DNA of 64,000 bases from NCBI RefSeq assembly GCF_000300515.1, contig NZ_AMSI01000002.1:310001-374000 (forward strand). Reading direction: 5' to 3'. This DNA is from Nitratireductor indicus C115 (GTDB taxonomy: Bacteria; Pseudomonadota; Alphaproteobacteria; Rhizobiales; Rhizobiaceae). This document shows, one piece after another, positions 50,246 to 58,476 of this stretch; positions within the stretch are counted from its first letter, which is position 1; the number at the start of each line of letters is the position of its first letter. The position numbers were made by a program, and so were the translations under genes. Under the pieces are notes generated by a model, which was not told where the DNA came from, ran no database searches, and saw only the letters and a list, made by a program, of their open reading frames with translations.

Positions 50246-51575
50246 GCTCATTCTGCCGCCATTCCATTGTCCCGCCTGCGCCATAGCGCGGCCTGTCGAT
50301 CGTATGCCCCATCAGGATCATGCGCAATTCAGGGTCCAGGCCGGCAATCTTCATTCGATCCTCAAATGAATGCCGGAACGAATAAATGGTGTGCGAGCGG
50401 CTCGGAAAGAGCCCGTTCTCCCGAAAATATTTATTGAGCGTAGCCGAAAGGTCGTTTTCCCGATTCCGATAGCGCGGAAAACCTTCCGGAAATCTGCTGA
50501 ACACCTCCAGCGCAACGCCGATAAGAGGCAACTTTCGCTCAGACGACGCCGTCTTGATCTCGCGCGGATCCTCCGGGTCCACACGCGGCTCAATCGAGAG
50601 GTGGGGAATATCGGCGTCAATATGGATGCTCTGCTTCGTCAAGTTTGCGATTTCGCTGGGCCGCGCGCCTGTTTCGATCAGGGCCAGCGCAACGCCGCGC
50701 GCCTCGTCATTCATCGTCTGCATGGCGCCGGGCTTGAGGATGGTCCCGACGATCCACTCGACACTGAAAGGCGGACGAATGCGTTTCTTCTTCTCGTGAA
50801 AATTCAGCTTGCTGAATGGATTGAAGCGATCGGTTTCGCCCATATGGGTGAAATAGGCTTCGTAGAGCACCCGCAGATTGCCGAGATCACGGTTGCCAGA
50901 AGACGCGGAATGCGTAGCTTTTCTGCCCTTTGGGGCAACTTTCTCCAACCAGAAACGATAGAACCGTTGCGCATCTTCTCGCGTGATTTCGGTCATTTCC
51001 TTGTCGCCGACCAGATCGACGAAATTGTTGACCGCCCGCCGCTTCACCTTCTTCCATTGCGCTCTCTGATTCTGGCTTTTGTTGACCAGCTCATCGGCGA
51101 CGATCTCATCGACATATATCTCGAAGGCCTTGGAAACAGTCACGGTCGGGAGCGGAACGGCACCGACAACAGCCTTGCTTGCTTCTCGTGAAAGACTTCC
51201 GTTTTCGATGGTTTCAAGACGCGCGATGATATCATCGAGAGAAGCAGACTTCCCGAGGGCGGCCCCGGACCTGAATGTGAAGCCCAAGGCCTCGACACGC
51301 TTGACCGCCGCCTGATAACGCGCCCTGGCGGTATCCCTCGGCGCATCGAGCAGCAGCGATGCCCACAAGGCATTGTCCGCCTCTTCGAGCAGATCGCGCT
51401 TCGCGCGGGCAAGCGCCAGGTCACCGGTTTTCAGAGATTGCCGTATTGACGGCGAGCGTTCGTCAACCAGTTGCAAGCGCGCCGGGACGCGCCGCATGTA
51501 ATAGTAGGTACCGTCTCTCAAATACAGAAAACGGTCTGGTTTACCCGCTGATCCGCCCCCAGAGCGCTTCGCCAT
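50205..51575 (-). CDS. Tyrosine integrase
   Basis: 456 residues. N-terminal arm domain (RFLYLRDGTYYYMRRVPARL), core-binding domain near 140-240, and catalytic domain from about 290: ETGARPSEIANL (Arg305), EIKTASSERKLPL (Lys), TIYSFRHSFEDR (Arg401, His402; the usual first His is Tyr398) and GHTIDRPRYG (His and Tyr nucleophile). It integrates and excises the phage at the tRNA-Leu core 141 bases from its start. No excisionase was recognised. Confidence 0.93.
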   Translation of the reverse strand: MAKRSGGGSAGKPDRFLYLRDGTYYYMRRVPARLQLVDERSPSIRQSLKTGDLALARAKRDLLEEADNALWASLLLDAPRDTARARYQAAVKRVEALGFTFRSGAALGKSASLDDIIARLETIENGSLSREASKAVVGAVPLPTVTVSKAFEIYVDEIVADELVNKSQNQRAQWKKVKRRAVNNFVDLVGDKEMTEITREDAQRFYRFWLEKVAPKGRKATHSASSGNRDLGNLRVLYEAYFTHMGETDRFNPFSKLNFHEKKKRIRPPFSVEWIVGTILKPGAMQTMNDEARGVALALIETGARPSEIANLTKQSIHIDADIPHLSIEPRVDPEDPREIKTASSERKLPLIGVALEVFSRFPEGFPRYRNRENDLSATLNKYFRENGLFPSRSHTIYSFRHSFEDRMKIAGLDPELRMILMGHTIDRPRYGAGGTMEWRQNELKKIALPFDPAIV

Positions 51576-51715
51576 TCAACCACCTGAAATACATGAAAGT
51601 CACCCAAAATGTATCTCAGTTTGTATCGCGAAATTCAGAAACTCCGCAATGGCAAAAATTGATCAAGTCAATTTACCAAATAAAATCAATAACATAGGAT
51701 GGATTGGCGAGGGCA

Positions 51716-51733
51716 AAAATGGTGCGGACGGCG
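51716..51733. other. Right attachment site core
   Basis: AAAATGGTGCGGACGGCG, identical to 3795..3812 and overlapping the 3' end of the tRNA-Leu gene including its encoded CCA. The phage copy restores an intact tRNA after integration. Confidence 0.88.
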
Positions 51734-51805
51734 GGAATCGAACCCGCATGATCTAGGATCGAGGAATTTTAAGTCCCTTGCGTCTACCAGTTTCGCCACG
51801 TCCGC
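51720..51805 (-). tRNA. tRNA-Leu(UAA)
   Basis: 86 bases on the minus strand, starting GCGGACGTGGCGAAACTGGT with anticodon TAA in GGGACTTAAAATTCC, a long variable arm, TTCGATTCC T-loop and encoded CCA. The acceptor stem GCGGACG pairs with CGTCCGC. The prophage occupies its 3' end. Confidence 0.95.
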
Positions 51806-51889
51806 TCGGGCACAACGACTAGCGAGAGAAATCCCCGCGATCAAGCGCGATACGCATGTTCCTGCAAAAATACGTATGTTCAGAATGGA

Positions 51890-51915
51890 AAACGGGTGGT
51901 TGCAACCACCCGTTT
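51890..51915 (-). terminator. Rho-independent terminator of wrbA
   Basis: AAACGGGTGG-TTGCAA-CCACCCGTTT, a perfect 10-bp stem, 27 bases after the wrbA stop and ending in a T-run on the minus strand. Being symmetric it could also stop rightward transcription. Confidence 0.75.
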
Positions 51916-51941
51916 CAATTTCATTGCATATGCAAATGACT

Positions 51942-52541
51942 TCAGCGGGAAAGTTTCGCCGTGATTTCCGCAAGACGCTTGCCCTGGAAGCGCGCGCCTT
52001 CAAGTTCCTGATTGGAAGGCATGCGGGAACCATCGCCATTGGTGGTTGTGGTCATACCGTAGGGAGCTCCGCCACGCACCGTATCGTTGCCCATCTGATC
52101 CTGGTAAGCGTAGGATAAGGGCACGATCAACATTCCGTGATGCTGAAGCGCGGTCTGCGTGGAAATGAGCGCGACTTCTGCGCCGCCATGCTGGGTTGCG
52201 GTCGACACCATCACCGTGGCCGGCTTGTCGATCAGCTTTCCTTCAGCCCAGAGAGGCCCTGTCTGGTCGAGGAAATTCTTGATCTGCGAGGCCATCATGC
52301 CGTAGCGCGTTGAAACACCGAAAATGAAGCCGTCATAATCTGCCAGCTCCAGCGGCTCGGCAATCGGCGCCTCCTGATCGAGCTTATAATGCGCCTTCTT
52401 GGCGACCTCTTCGGGCACCAGCTCGGGAACCCGCTTGATCGTAACATCGGCACCGGCGGCACGCGCGCCTTCGGCCGCAGCCTTGGCCATCGCTTCCATA
52501 TGGCCCCAGCTCGAATAGTAGAGAACGAGAATCTTGGTCAT
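51942..52541 (-). CDS. wrbA: NAD(P)H:quinone oxidoreductase WrbA
   Basis: 199 residues from ATG 52541 (GGAG eight bases before). Flavodoxin-like fold: [20 protein letters not shown] binds FMN phosphate; [20 protein letters not shown] and [20 protein letters not shown] are WrbA-specific. A tetrameric FMN enzyme that reduces quinones by two electrons and limits oxidative stress. It is host DNA just beyond the tRNA. Confidence 0.93.
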   Translation of the reverse strand: MTKILVLYYSSWGHMEAMAKAAAEGARAAGADVTIKRVPELVPEEVAKKAHYKLDQEAPIAEPLELADYDGFIFGVSTRYGMMASQIKNFLDQTGPLWAEGKLIDKPATVMVSTATQHGGAEVALISTQTALQHHGMLIVPLSYAYQDQMGNDTVRGGAPYGMTTTTNGDGSRMPSNQELEGARFQGKRLAEITAKLSR

Positions 52542-52550
52542 TCGTATCAC

Positions 52551-52855
52551 TCCAGGTTCCTGAATTTTAAAGATCGCCCTGCGGCAAGACCGTTTCGATA
52601 AGCCGGCGGCCCCGGCAGTTTCCGTGCCGGAATGTAGCCATCTCAGAGTTCACAAAAAACAGCCAAGTTCCCGACACACTGTTCACCATTTGAAGACAGG
52701 CATTCCCGCAGGCTGAAGGTCTGAAGCCATGCAACGAATGCGGAAAGCAAGGCGATTGAGCGCCCTTCGCTCAACGCCGTTTCGGATACTTGAGGCTCTA
52801 TTGTGCGCCTGCGGCAGGCCATCTATCTGTGTGCCAGCAACTAGGAATGAAACAC
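52551..52855. other. Intergenic region, divergent promoters
   Basis: No gene is seen between the divergent wrbA and CinA-domain genes. Both promoters should lie here. No clear operator or hairpin was recognised. Confidence 0.5.
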
Positions 52856-53608
52856 ATGACAGACATCGTGACCGCCGGCATGATCGTTATCGGCGATGAA
52901 ATCCTTTCAGGCCGCACCAAGGACAAGAATATCGGCCATCTTGCCGACATGCTGACGGCCGTTGGCATTGATCTCAAGGAGGTCCGCGTCGTGTCCGACG
53001 ACCGTGAGGCAATTGCCGACGCCGTCAATGCGCTGCGTTCGCGCAACACCTATGTGTTCACGACCGGCGGTATCGGCCCCACGCATGACGACATCACCGC
53101 AGATTCCATAGCCTTTGCGCTCGGCCTCCCTTGCGGTTACGACGACAAGGCCTATCGTCTTCTGGAAGCCCATTACGCCAAACGCGGCATCGAATTCACC
53201 GAGGCCCGCAAACGCATGGCGCGGATGCCAGAAGGCGCAACTCACATCGACAATCCGATCTCGATCGCGCCCGGCTTCCATATTGCCAACGTCTATGTGA
53301 TGGCTGGCGTTCCATCCATCTTTCAGGCCATGCTCGACAATGTGATACCGACACTTCAAACCGGCACGAAACTGAGCACGCGTTCCGTCCCCTCTCCGCT
53401 TCCCGAAGGCACTATCGGTGGCCCGCTCGGCGAGGTTCAGAAAGCCCACCCCGATACGATCATCGGTTCCTATCCCCAATACAGCGATAACGGCTTCTGG
53501 ACGGAGATCATCATTCGGTCTCGCTCTCAGGAAGCTTTGGCCGCCGCAACCGAAGCAGTCGAAAATATGCTCGCGTCGATGCAACCGCAGGAACCGTCCG
53601 TCAATTGA
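52856..53608 (+). CDS. CinA N-terminal (MoaB/MogA-like) domain protein
   Basis: 250 residues from ATG 52856 (AGGA nine bases before; ATG 52847 also possible). Contains VTAGMIVIGDEILSGRTKDK, YVFTTGGIGPTHDDITADSI and VYVMAGVPSIFQAMLDNVIP, the molybdopterin-binding-like fold of CinA/COG1058. It lacks the C-terminal deamidase domain of full CinA. The family includes ADP-ribose pyrophosphatase activity in some members. Confidence 0.9.
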   Translation: MTDIVTAGMIVIGDEILSGRTKDKNIGHLADMLTAVGIDLKEVRVVSDDREAIADAVNALRSRNTYVFTTGGIGPTHDDITADSIAFALGLPCGYDDKAYRLLEAHYAKRGIEFTEARKRMARMPEGATHIDNPISIAPGFHIANVYVMAGVPSIFQAMLDNVIPTLQTGTKLSTRSVPSPLPEGTIGGPLGEVQKAHPDTIIGSYPQYSDNGFWTEIIIRSRSQEALAAATEAVENMLASMQPQEPSVN

Positions 53609-53774
53609 TCTGGCTCAAGTCGCGCAATCCACGCCGCCCTATAGTGACCGCAACGCCCTGATCGGGCGCCGCGCGTCCTCCGGGACAGACAGGATCGTGC
53701 TATATTGTCCAGTGGCGCATGGCCGGGCGGGCAACGCCCCGGAGCCGATGCGAGACGAGATCAGGGAGTCTGAA

Positions 53775-54617
53775 ATGACCTACAAGACCATCCTCGCCAT
53801 TCTGCAGAGCGAAGCCGACGCCGGCCGCGTCCTCGATCTCGCACTACCCCTGGCCTCGCGCCACGACAGCCACGTCATCGGCCTCCACGCCGAGGCATTG
53901 CCCATGGTAATCGCCTCTCCGATGGGCGGGCCGGTCGTCGATTTCAGCGTCGACATGCAGGAGGAGACCAGCCGCCGCCACACCGTCATCCGCGCCCTTT
54001 TCGAGGAACGCGCGCGAATTGAGGGTGTGGCCAATGAATGGCGCGGTTTTGACAGCGTTTCGGGAGATTCCGCCGTTTCCGGCATCGAAAGCGCGCGCAG
54101 CGCCGATCTCGTTGTCGCACAGCAGACGGATCCCGATGCAAGTTCCGGCATGATCGCCAATATCGAGGCACTGCTTTTCGAAACCGGGCGCCCGCTCCTC
54201 CTGGTACCCTATGTGCGCAAGGAACGGGCGGCGAGCTTCAAGAAGATCATCCTTGCCTGGAACGGCAGCAAGCAGGCCACTCGCGCGGCCTTCGATGCCC
54301 TGCCCTTCATGAAGGAGGCCGAGAGCGTGGAGGTTCTTTGTGTCGATCCTCAGGACACACCCCGTCGCGACGCAGAAATGGCAGGAACGGCCATTGCCGC
54401 AGCACTTGCCCGCCATGACATTGAGGTCACGATAAAGATCGAGAATTCGGGCGGCGTTGCGCATGGCGAGGTGATCGACAATCGCATTGCCGATACAGGC
54501 GCTGACCTGCTGGTCATGGGAGCGTTCGGGCGCTCGCGCCTCAAGGAATTCGTTTTCGGCGGTGCCACCCGCACCCTGCTTCAGTCCATGACGATCCCGA
54601 CCCTTCTGTCGCATTAG
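53775..54617 (+). CDS. Universal stress protein, tandem UspA domains
   Basis: 280 residues from ATG 53775 behind GGGAG. Two UspA-like halves: MTYKTILAILQSEADAGRVL starts the first, KKIILAWNGSKQATRAAFDA the second, which ends in GAFGRSRLKEFVFGGATRTL with the G-x2-G-x9-G-S/T ATP-binding pattern. Cytoplasmic stress-survival family; ligand unknown. Stands alone between CinA-like and phosphoribosyltransferase genes. Confidence 0.9.
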   Translation: MTYKTILAILQSEADAGRVLDLALPLASRHDSHVIGLHAEALPMVIASPMGGPVVDFSVDMQEETSRRHTVIRALFEERARIEGVANEWRGFDSVSGDSAVSGIESARSADLVVAQQTDPDASSGMIANIEALLFETGRPLLLVPYVRKERAASFKKIILAWNGSKQATRAAFDALPFMKEAESVEVLCVDPQDTPRRDAEMAGTAIAAALARHDIEVTIKIENSGGVAHGEVIDNRIADTGADLLVMGAFGRSRLKEFVFGGATRTLLQSMTIPTLLSH

Positions 54618-54809
54618 GATCAGGCGTCGAACCGGCAGAGGTGATATAGGGAGCGCCATATTTCATTGATGGAAGGGCGCTCCTGCGGGAAAATGCGTGG
54701 AAAGTGCCGGAAAACCGGCATCGGGCTTGCACGGAACCGCAATTTCCGGCTAATCCCCCGCGCATTCTGTTTTCCGCGCCTCAAAAGCGCTCAGTGGAGT
54801 GCATGGACA

Positions 54810-55307
54810 ATGTCTCTTCCCGAAAAAGCCTTTCCCGTCTCCTGGGATCAGTTCCACCGCGATGCGCGCGCGCTCGCCTGGCGCCTCTCCGGCGTGAACG
54901 GGCAATGGAAAGCCATCGTCTGCATCACGCGTGGCGGGCTTGTTCCAGCTGCGGTCATTGCGCGCGAACTCGACATCCGCCTCATCGAGACAGTCTGCGT
55001 CGCCTCCTACCACGATTACACCGAACAGGGCGATCTCAGGATATTGAAGGAAGTCCACCCCTCGCTGATGGAAAATGACGGTGCGGATGTCCTCATCGTC
55101 GATGACCTGACCGACACGGGCAAGACGGCGGCAATCGTGCGTGCCATGATGCCGCGCGCGCATTTCGCAACGGTCTACGCAAAGCCCAAGGGGCGCCCGC
55201 TGGTCGACACCTTCGTCACCGAAGTCTCACAGGACACCTGGATTTATTTTCCCTGGGATATGGGCTTTTCCTATCAGAAGCCCATCGCCGACGGCCAGCC
55301 GGACTGA
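54810..55307 (+). CDS. gpt: Xanthine phosphoribosyltransferase
   Basis: 165 residues from ATG 54810. [20 protein letters not shown] and the PRPP motif [14 protein letters not shown] identify a type I phosphoribosyltransferase; [20 protein letters not shown] is the Gpt block. Converts xanthine and guanine with PRPP to XMP and GMP in purine salvage. Length is typical of bacterial Gpt. Confidence 0.9.
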   Translation: MSLPEKAFPVSWDQFHRDARALAWRLSGVNGQWKAIVCITRGGLVPAAVIARELDIRLIETVCVASYHDYTEQGDLRILKEVHPSLMENDGADVLIVDDLTDTGKTAAIVRAMMPRAHFATVYAKPKGRPLVDTFVTEVSQDTWIYFPWDMGFSYQKPIADGQPD

Positions 55308-55607
55308 GCAGACGACCTCCCAAGGGCTCCCCTGGGCTCCTACGGCCTTCTGACGCCGGAAGATAAGAGACCCCTTTTAAGTATCCGCGCATAAGCGCGC
55401 GGATATGCATGGCCGCGCGCCCGCATGCGGCAATGCGGTTGATTATTCGCCAAGATCGATTATCTCTGTCACTCAGGGTTTGAGCGTTTGTAGAATCGCC
55501 GCCCATGCTGCGATGCAAATCCGCTTCGGGTAATCGCGTAAGCAGTCTATTCGGAACCAAGGGGCCTGTTGTGAATCCCGGATATGAAGCCGGGAAGAAG
55601 GAGAAGT
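55308..55607. other. Intergenic region with a hairpin
   Basis: No gene is seen. A 9-bp inverted repeat TATCCGCGC / GCGCGGATA spans 55382..55405 but has no following T-run, so it is not a clear terminator. It may be a small structured leader or chance. Confidence 0.4.
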
Positions 55608-56105
55608 GTGATTATCAGTCACTGCACACGCATGCGGTTGACCGAAAGGGTCCGGCGTCTGTTCGGCGGCAATCCACGCCGCGTTCAGGCCGCAGCCCTG
55701 CCATGGCGTACATCCGCAAAGGACGGCTCCCTGGAAATCATGCTTGTGACGAGCCGCGACACGGGCCGCTGGGTGCTGCCGAAGGGCTGGCCCGAGGGGC
55801 CTGAGCGCCTGGGGCAGACCGCACAGCGAGAAGCGGTCGAGGAAGCCGGTATAGAGGGTGTGGCGGCGGACACCGAAATCGGTCGCTTTTATTACAAGAA
55901 GCTTCGCGGTTCCGGTGTCGAATGGCGCTGCGAGGTCGCGATCATCCCTCTTCGGGTGACGCGTGAGCTCAACAAATGGCCGGAACGGAAGAAGCGCACC
56001 CGCCGCTGGTTCTCGGCCCGCGATGCCGCGCGGCTGGTCGATGAGCCCGATCTGGCGGAAATGCTGCTGCGCTTCGCCGACAATCCACGGGAAATTGCTG
56101 CCTGA
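55608..56105 (+). CDS. NUDIX hydrolase (DIPP-like)
   Basis: 165 residues from GTG 55608, which is directly preceded by GAAGAAGGAG; an ATG at 55632 is an alternative. The NUDIX box is GWPEGPERLGQTAQREAVEE followed by AGI. VLPKGW before it and the short C-terminus are typical of diphosphoinositol-polyphosphate/diadenosine-polyphosphate-type hydrolases. Substrate unknown. Confidence 0.85.
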   Translation: MIISHCTRMRLTERVRRLFGGNPRRVQAAALPWRTSAKDGSLEIMLVTSRDTGRWVLPKGWPEGPERLGQTAQREAVEEAGIEGVAADTEIGRFYYKKLRGSGVEWRCEVAIIPLRVTRELNKWPERKKRTRRWFSARDAARLVDEPDLAEMLLRFADNPREIAA

Positions 56106-56235
56106 AGGCGTTCCATGGCCCGTGCCGGCTTGCCGTTGAGGCCGTTGTCTCCTAACCCGTTCCCAATCGGCCCGGACCGGGCGTGATGCCATGCGCAATC
56201 CTTGGGGATCGCTTGGCTCGAACACTGGATTTGGC

Positions 56236-57768
56236 ATGACCGAAACCGCCACGACCCCGCGCAAGCAGACGCTCGACAAGGATCTGGACAAACTCGTCCA
56301 TGTCGAGGAAGCCACAAGCACCGTCGCGCGTGGCCTCGTGGCGCCCGGTCTGGCGCTTCTCTTTCTCGCCCTCGCCGCCATTTTCGCCGGCACATACACG
56401 TTTGGCGAGCCGGGTGCCATCATCATCGTCGCTGCGGCGGCCATCGGCGCCTACATGGCGCTCAACATCGGCGCCAATGACGTGGCCAACAATGTCGGCC
56501 CTGCGGTCGGCGCCAAGGCGATGACACTGGGCGGAGCTCTTCTTATCGCAGCCGTCTTTGAAACGGCCGGCGCGCTCATCGCCGGCGGCGACGTGGTAAG
56601 CACCATTTCAAAGGGCATCATCGACCCGGCTGCGGTGGGAACGCCGGAAGCCTTCGTGCGCGCCATGATGGCCGCCCTCATCTCCTCGGCGCTCTGGATC
56701 AATCTTGCCACCTGGATCGGGGCTCCGGTTTCCACCACCCACTCGGTGGTGGGCGGCGTCGTGGGAGCGGGCGTGGCGGCAGCCGGCATCTCTTCTGTCG
56801 ATTGGCACACCATGGCGCAGATCGCGGCAAGCTGGGTTGTTTCCCCGGTAATCGGCGGTATCGTTGCGGCCATCTTCCTCGCCTTCATCAAGACCGCGAT
56901 CATCTACCAGGACGACAAGATCACTGCGGCGCGCCGCTGGGTGCCCGTTCTGATCGCCGTCATGGCCGGCGCCTTCGCCTCTTATCTGGCGACGAAGGGG
57001 TTGAACCATCTCATGAAGATCCGCCAGTCCGACGCGCTATTGATCGGGCTCGGTGTCTTCGCCGTCAGCTGGATCGGAGCGCATGTGCTTGTGCGCCGTC
57101 AGTCCGAAGGGATGGAGAACCGCAACCAGTCCCTGCGCCGGCTGTTTCATTTGCCGCTGGTCATTTCAGCCGCCCTGCTCTCCTTTGCCCATGGCGCAAA
57201 TGACGTCGCCAATGCCGTCGGACCGCTCGCGGCAATTGTTTTCACCGCCCAGCAACACACGGTCGATGCGACCGTTGCAATTCCGCTTTGGGTGATGATC
57301 ATCGGTGCCGCGGGCATTTCCCTGGGGCTCGTTCTGTTCGGCCCCAAGCTTATCCGCATGGTTGGCGAGCAGATCACCAAGCTCAACCCGATGCGCGCTT
57401 TCTGCGTTGCGCTGTCGGCGGCCATCACCGTGATCATCGCTTCAGGCCTCGGCCTTCCGATCAGTTCCACCCATACGGCCGTCGGCGCGATTTTCGGCGT
57501 CGGCTTCTTCCGCGAATGGTACACCGCCCATTCCAAGCGCCGTCGCGCCTATCTCGAGCGCAAGGGCATCGAGTTCAAGAGGAACGGCAATGGCGAGGCC
57601 GATGAAGAGGAGCTGGAAATGCAAACCACCTCCCGCGAGGAAATCGCAAGGCGCAAGCTCGTGCGCCGCGTCCATGTCCGCACCATCGTTGCTGCCTGGG
57701 TAACAACGGTTCCTGCCGCGGCGGTCCTGTCGGCTGGCATTTTCCTGTTCCTGGATTTCATTGCCTGA
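56236..57768 (+). CDS. Low-affinity inorganic phosphate transporter, PiT family
   Basis: 510 residues from ATG 56236. The duplicated PiT signatures are GANDVANNVGPAVGAKAMTL (about 78) and AHGANDVANAVGPLAAIV (about 320), each in a block of transmembrane helices; GAPVSTTHSVVGGV and PISSTHTAVGAIFG follow them. Symports phosphate, as a metal-phosphate complex, with protons in the inner membrane. A charged cytoplasmic segment (about 435-480) precedes the last helix. Confidence 0.92.
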   Translation: MTETATTPRKQTLDKDLDKLVHVEEATSTVARGLVAPGLALLFLALAAIFAGTYTFGEPGAIIIVAAAAIGAYMALNIGANDVANNVGPAVGAKAMTLGGALLIAAVFETAGALIAGGDVVSTISKGIIDPAAVGTPEAFVRAMMAALISSALWINLATWIGAPVSTTHSVVGGVVGAGVAAAGISSVDWHTMAQIAASWVVSPVIGGIVAAIFLAFIKTAIIYQDDKITAARRWVPVLIAVMAGAFASYLATKGLNHLMKIRQSDALLIGLGVFAVSWIGAHVLVRRQSEGMENRNQSLRRLFHLPLVISAALLSFAHGANDVANAVGPLAAIVFTAQQHTVDATVAIPLWVMIIGAAGISLGLVLFGPKLIRMVGEQITKLNPMRAFCVALSAAITVIIASGLGLPISSTHTAVGAIFGVGFFREWYTAHSKRRRAYLERKGIEFKRNGNGEADEEELEMQTTSREEIARRKLVRRVHVRTIVAAWVTTVPAAAVLSAGIFLFLDFIA

Positions 57769-58476
57769 CAAAGGCTGGCGACTGTGCCCCCTCGGCATCG
57801 CGTAGAAATTTTATCGCGGGGCGCGAAGACCAGCAGGCCCATGCGAAAGAAAATTAGCCGCCTTCTCGCAAGCCCCGGAAATCAAGGCTTCCCGCAGAAG
57901 CAAGCACCGACAACCGACTTCCCCAGTATTCACATACTCACACACAACATCTAGCGGTTTGCCGATATCCGGAAACGACTGCTTGACGGCCCGCCACGAG
58001 TCGCCTTTTATGAAAATCTAGTCTGCGTCTCACGGCGTGGTTGGCTGCTTACCGAGTTGGCCGATTTTCCGGATTGTGTTGCGTTTTCCTGAGGTTTGCC
58101 CGACGTTTGCACGGGGTCAGACCTGGGGATTTTTGCGCCTTGAGGCAAGCAGGTGAGAGCTGCGTGCTGGCTCTTGTTAAGAAAGCTGTTAACACTACAT
58201 TTAGTGTATCCAGGTATGCTTTCATACTAGATAGTGCGGGTGTTATGTCGCAGCATGATCGCTTGTTGCGTCAGGTTGGGGGCGGTTCTGCGCCATGCGG
58301 AACAATGGCTTTGGCGGTCCGAAAACGCGGTTGCGCGCAAGGCACCAACCTTCAAGAACGGAGAGCCGCTTCGGGTATTGGCGGCAGTCGGCGGACCAGG
58401 AGCTTCGCCCGGCAAAATGTGATGAGGCATTTGTCGGCGCGGGTACTATATTTAGGACGGGGGCAAAGAGGACGAA
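57769..58476. other. Intergenic region upstream of nrdJ
   Basis: No gene is supported in these 708 bases. The last 300 hold the nrdJ promoter with NrdR boxes (58174..58237). The conserved B12-box of a cobalamin riboswitch (GCCACTG) was not found. The untranslated leader after the boxes is about 240 bases. Confidence 0.55.
58174..58237 (+). promoter_or_regulatory. nrdJ promoter with tandem NrdR boxes
   Basis: ACACTACATTTAGTGT at 58192..58207 matches the NrdR box consensus (acaCwAtATaTwGtgt) closely; a weaker box TCATACTAGATAGTGC lies at 58222..58237. Start-to-start distance is 30 bases, about three helical turns, as usual for NrdR pairs. A possible promoter, TTGTTA (58174) and TACATT (58196), overlaps box 1, so NrdR with dATP would block transcription. 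Confidence 0.7.

Larger units (their letters stand above)
3795..51733. mobile_element. Complete lambda-like siphoviral prophage in tRNA-Leu
   Basis: About 47.9 kb bounded by an 18-bp direct repeat (3795..3812 and 51716..51733) that is the 3' end of tRNA-Leu plus flanking T residues. It contains an integrase beside the tRNA, an immunity region, replication genes, terminase, portal, capsid, long tape measure, tail tip and a lysis cassette. All expected head, tail and lysis functions appear intact, so it may be inducible. The head genes resemble lambda (gpA, gpW, gpB, gpC-like, gpD and gpE types). An AT-rich glycan-gene island at 10892..14770 is extra cargo. Confidence 0.93.

Noticed and set aside
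55382-55405. Hairpin after the xanthine phosphoribosyltransferase gene as terminator
   Set aside because: The stem is good but no T-run follows on either strand and it is about 75 bases from the gene end.
57769-58476. Cobalamin riboswitch before the B12-dependent reductase
   Set aside because: The conserved B12-box was not found in the leader, whereas NrdR boxes account for control.
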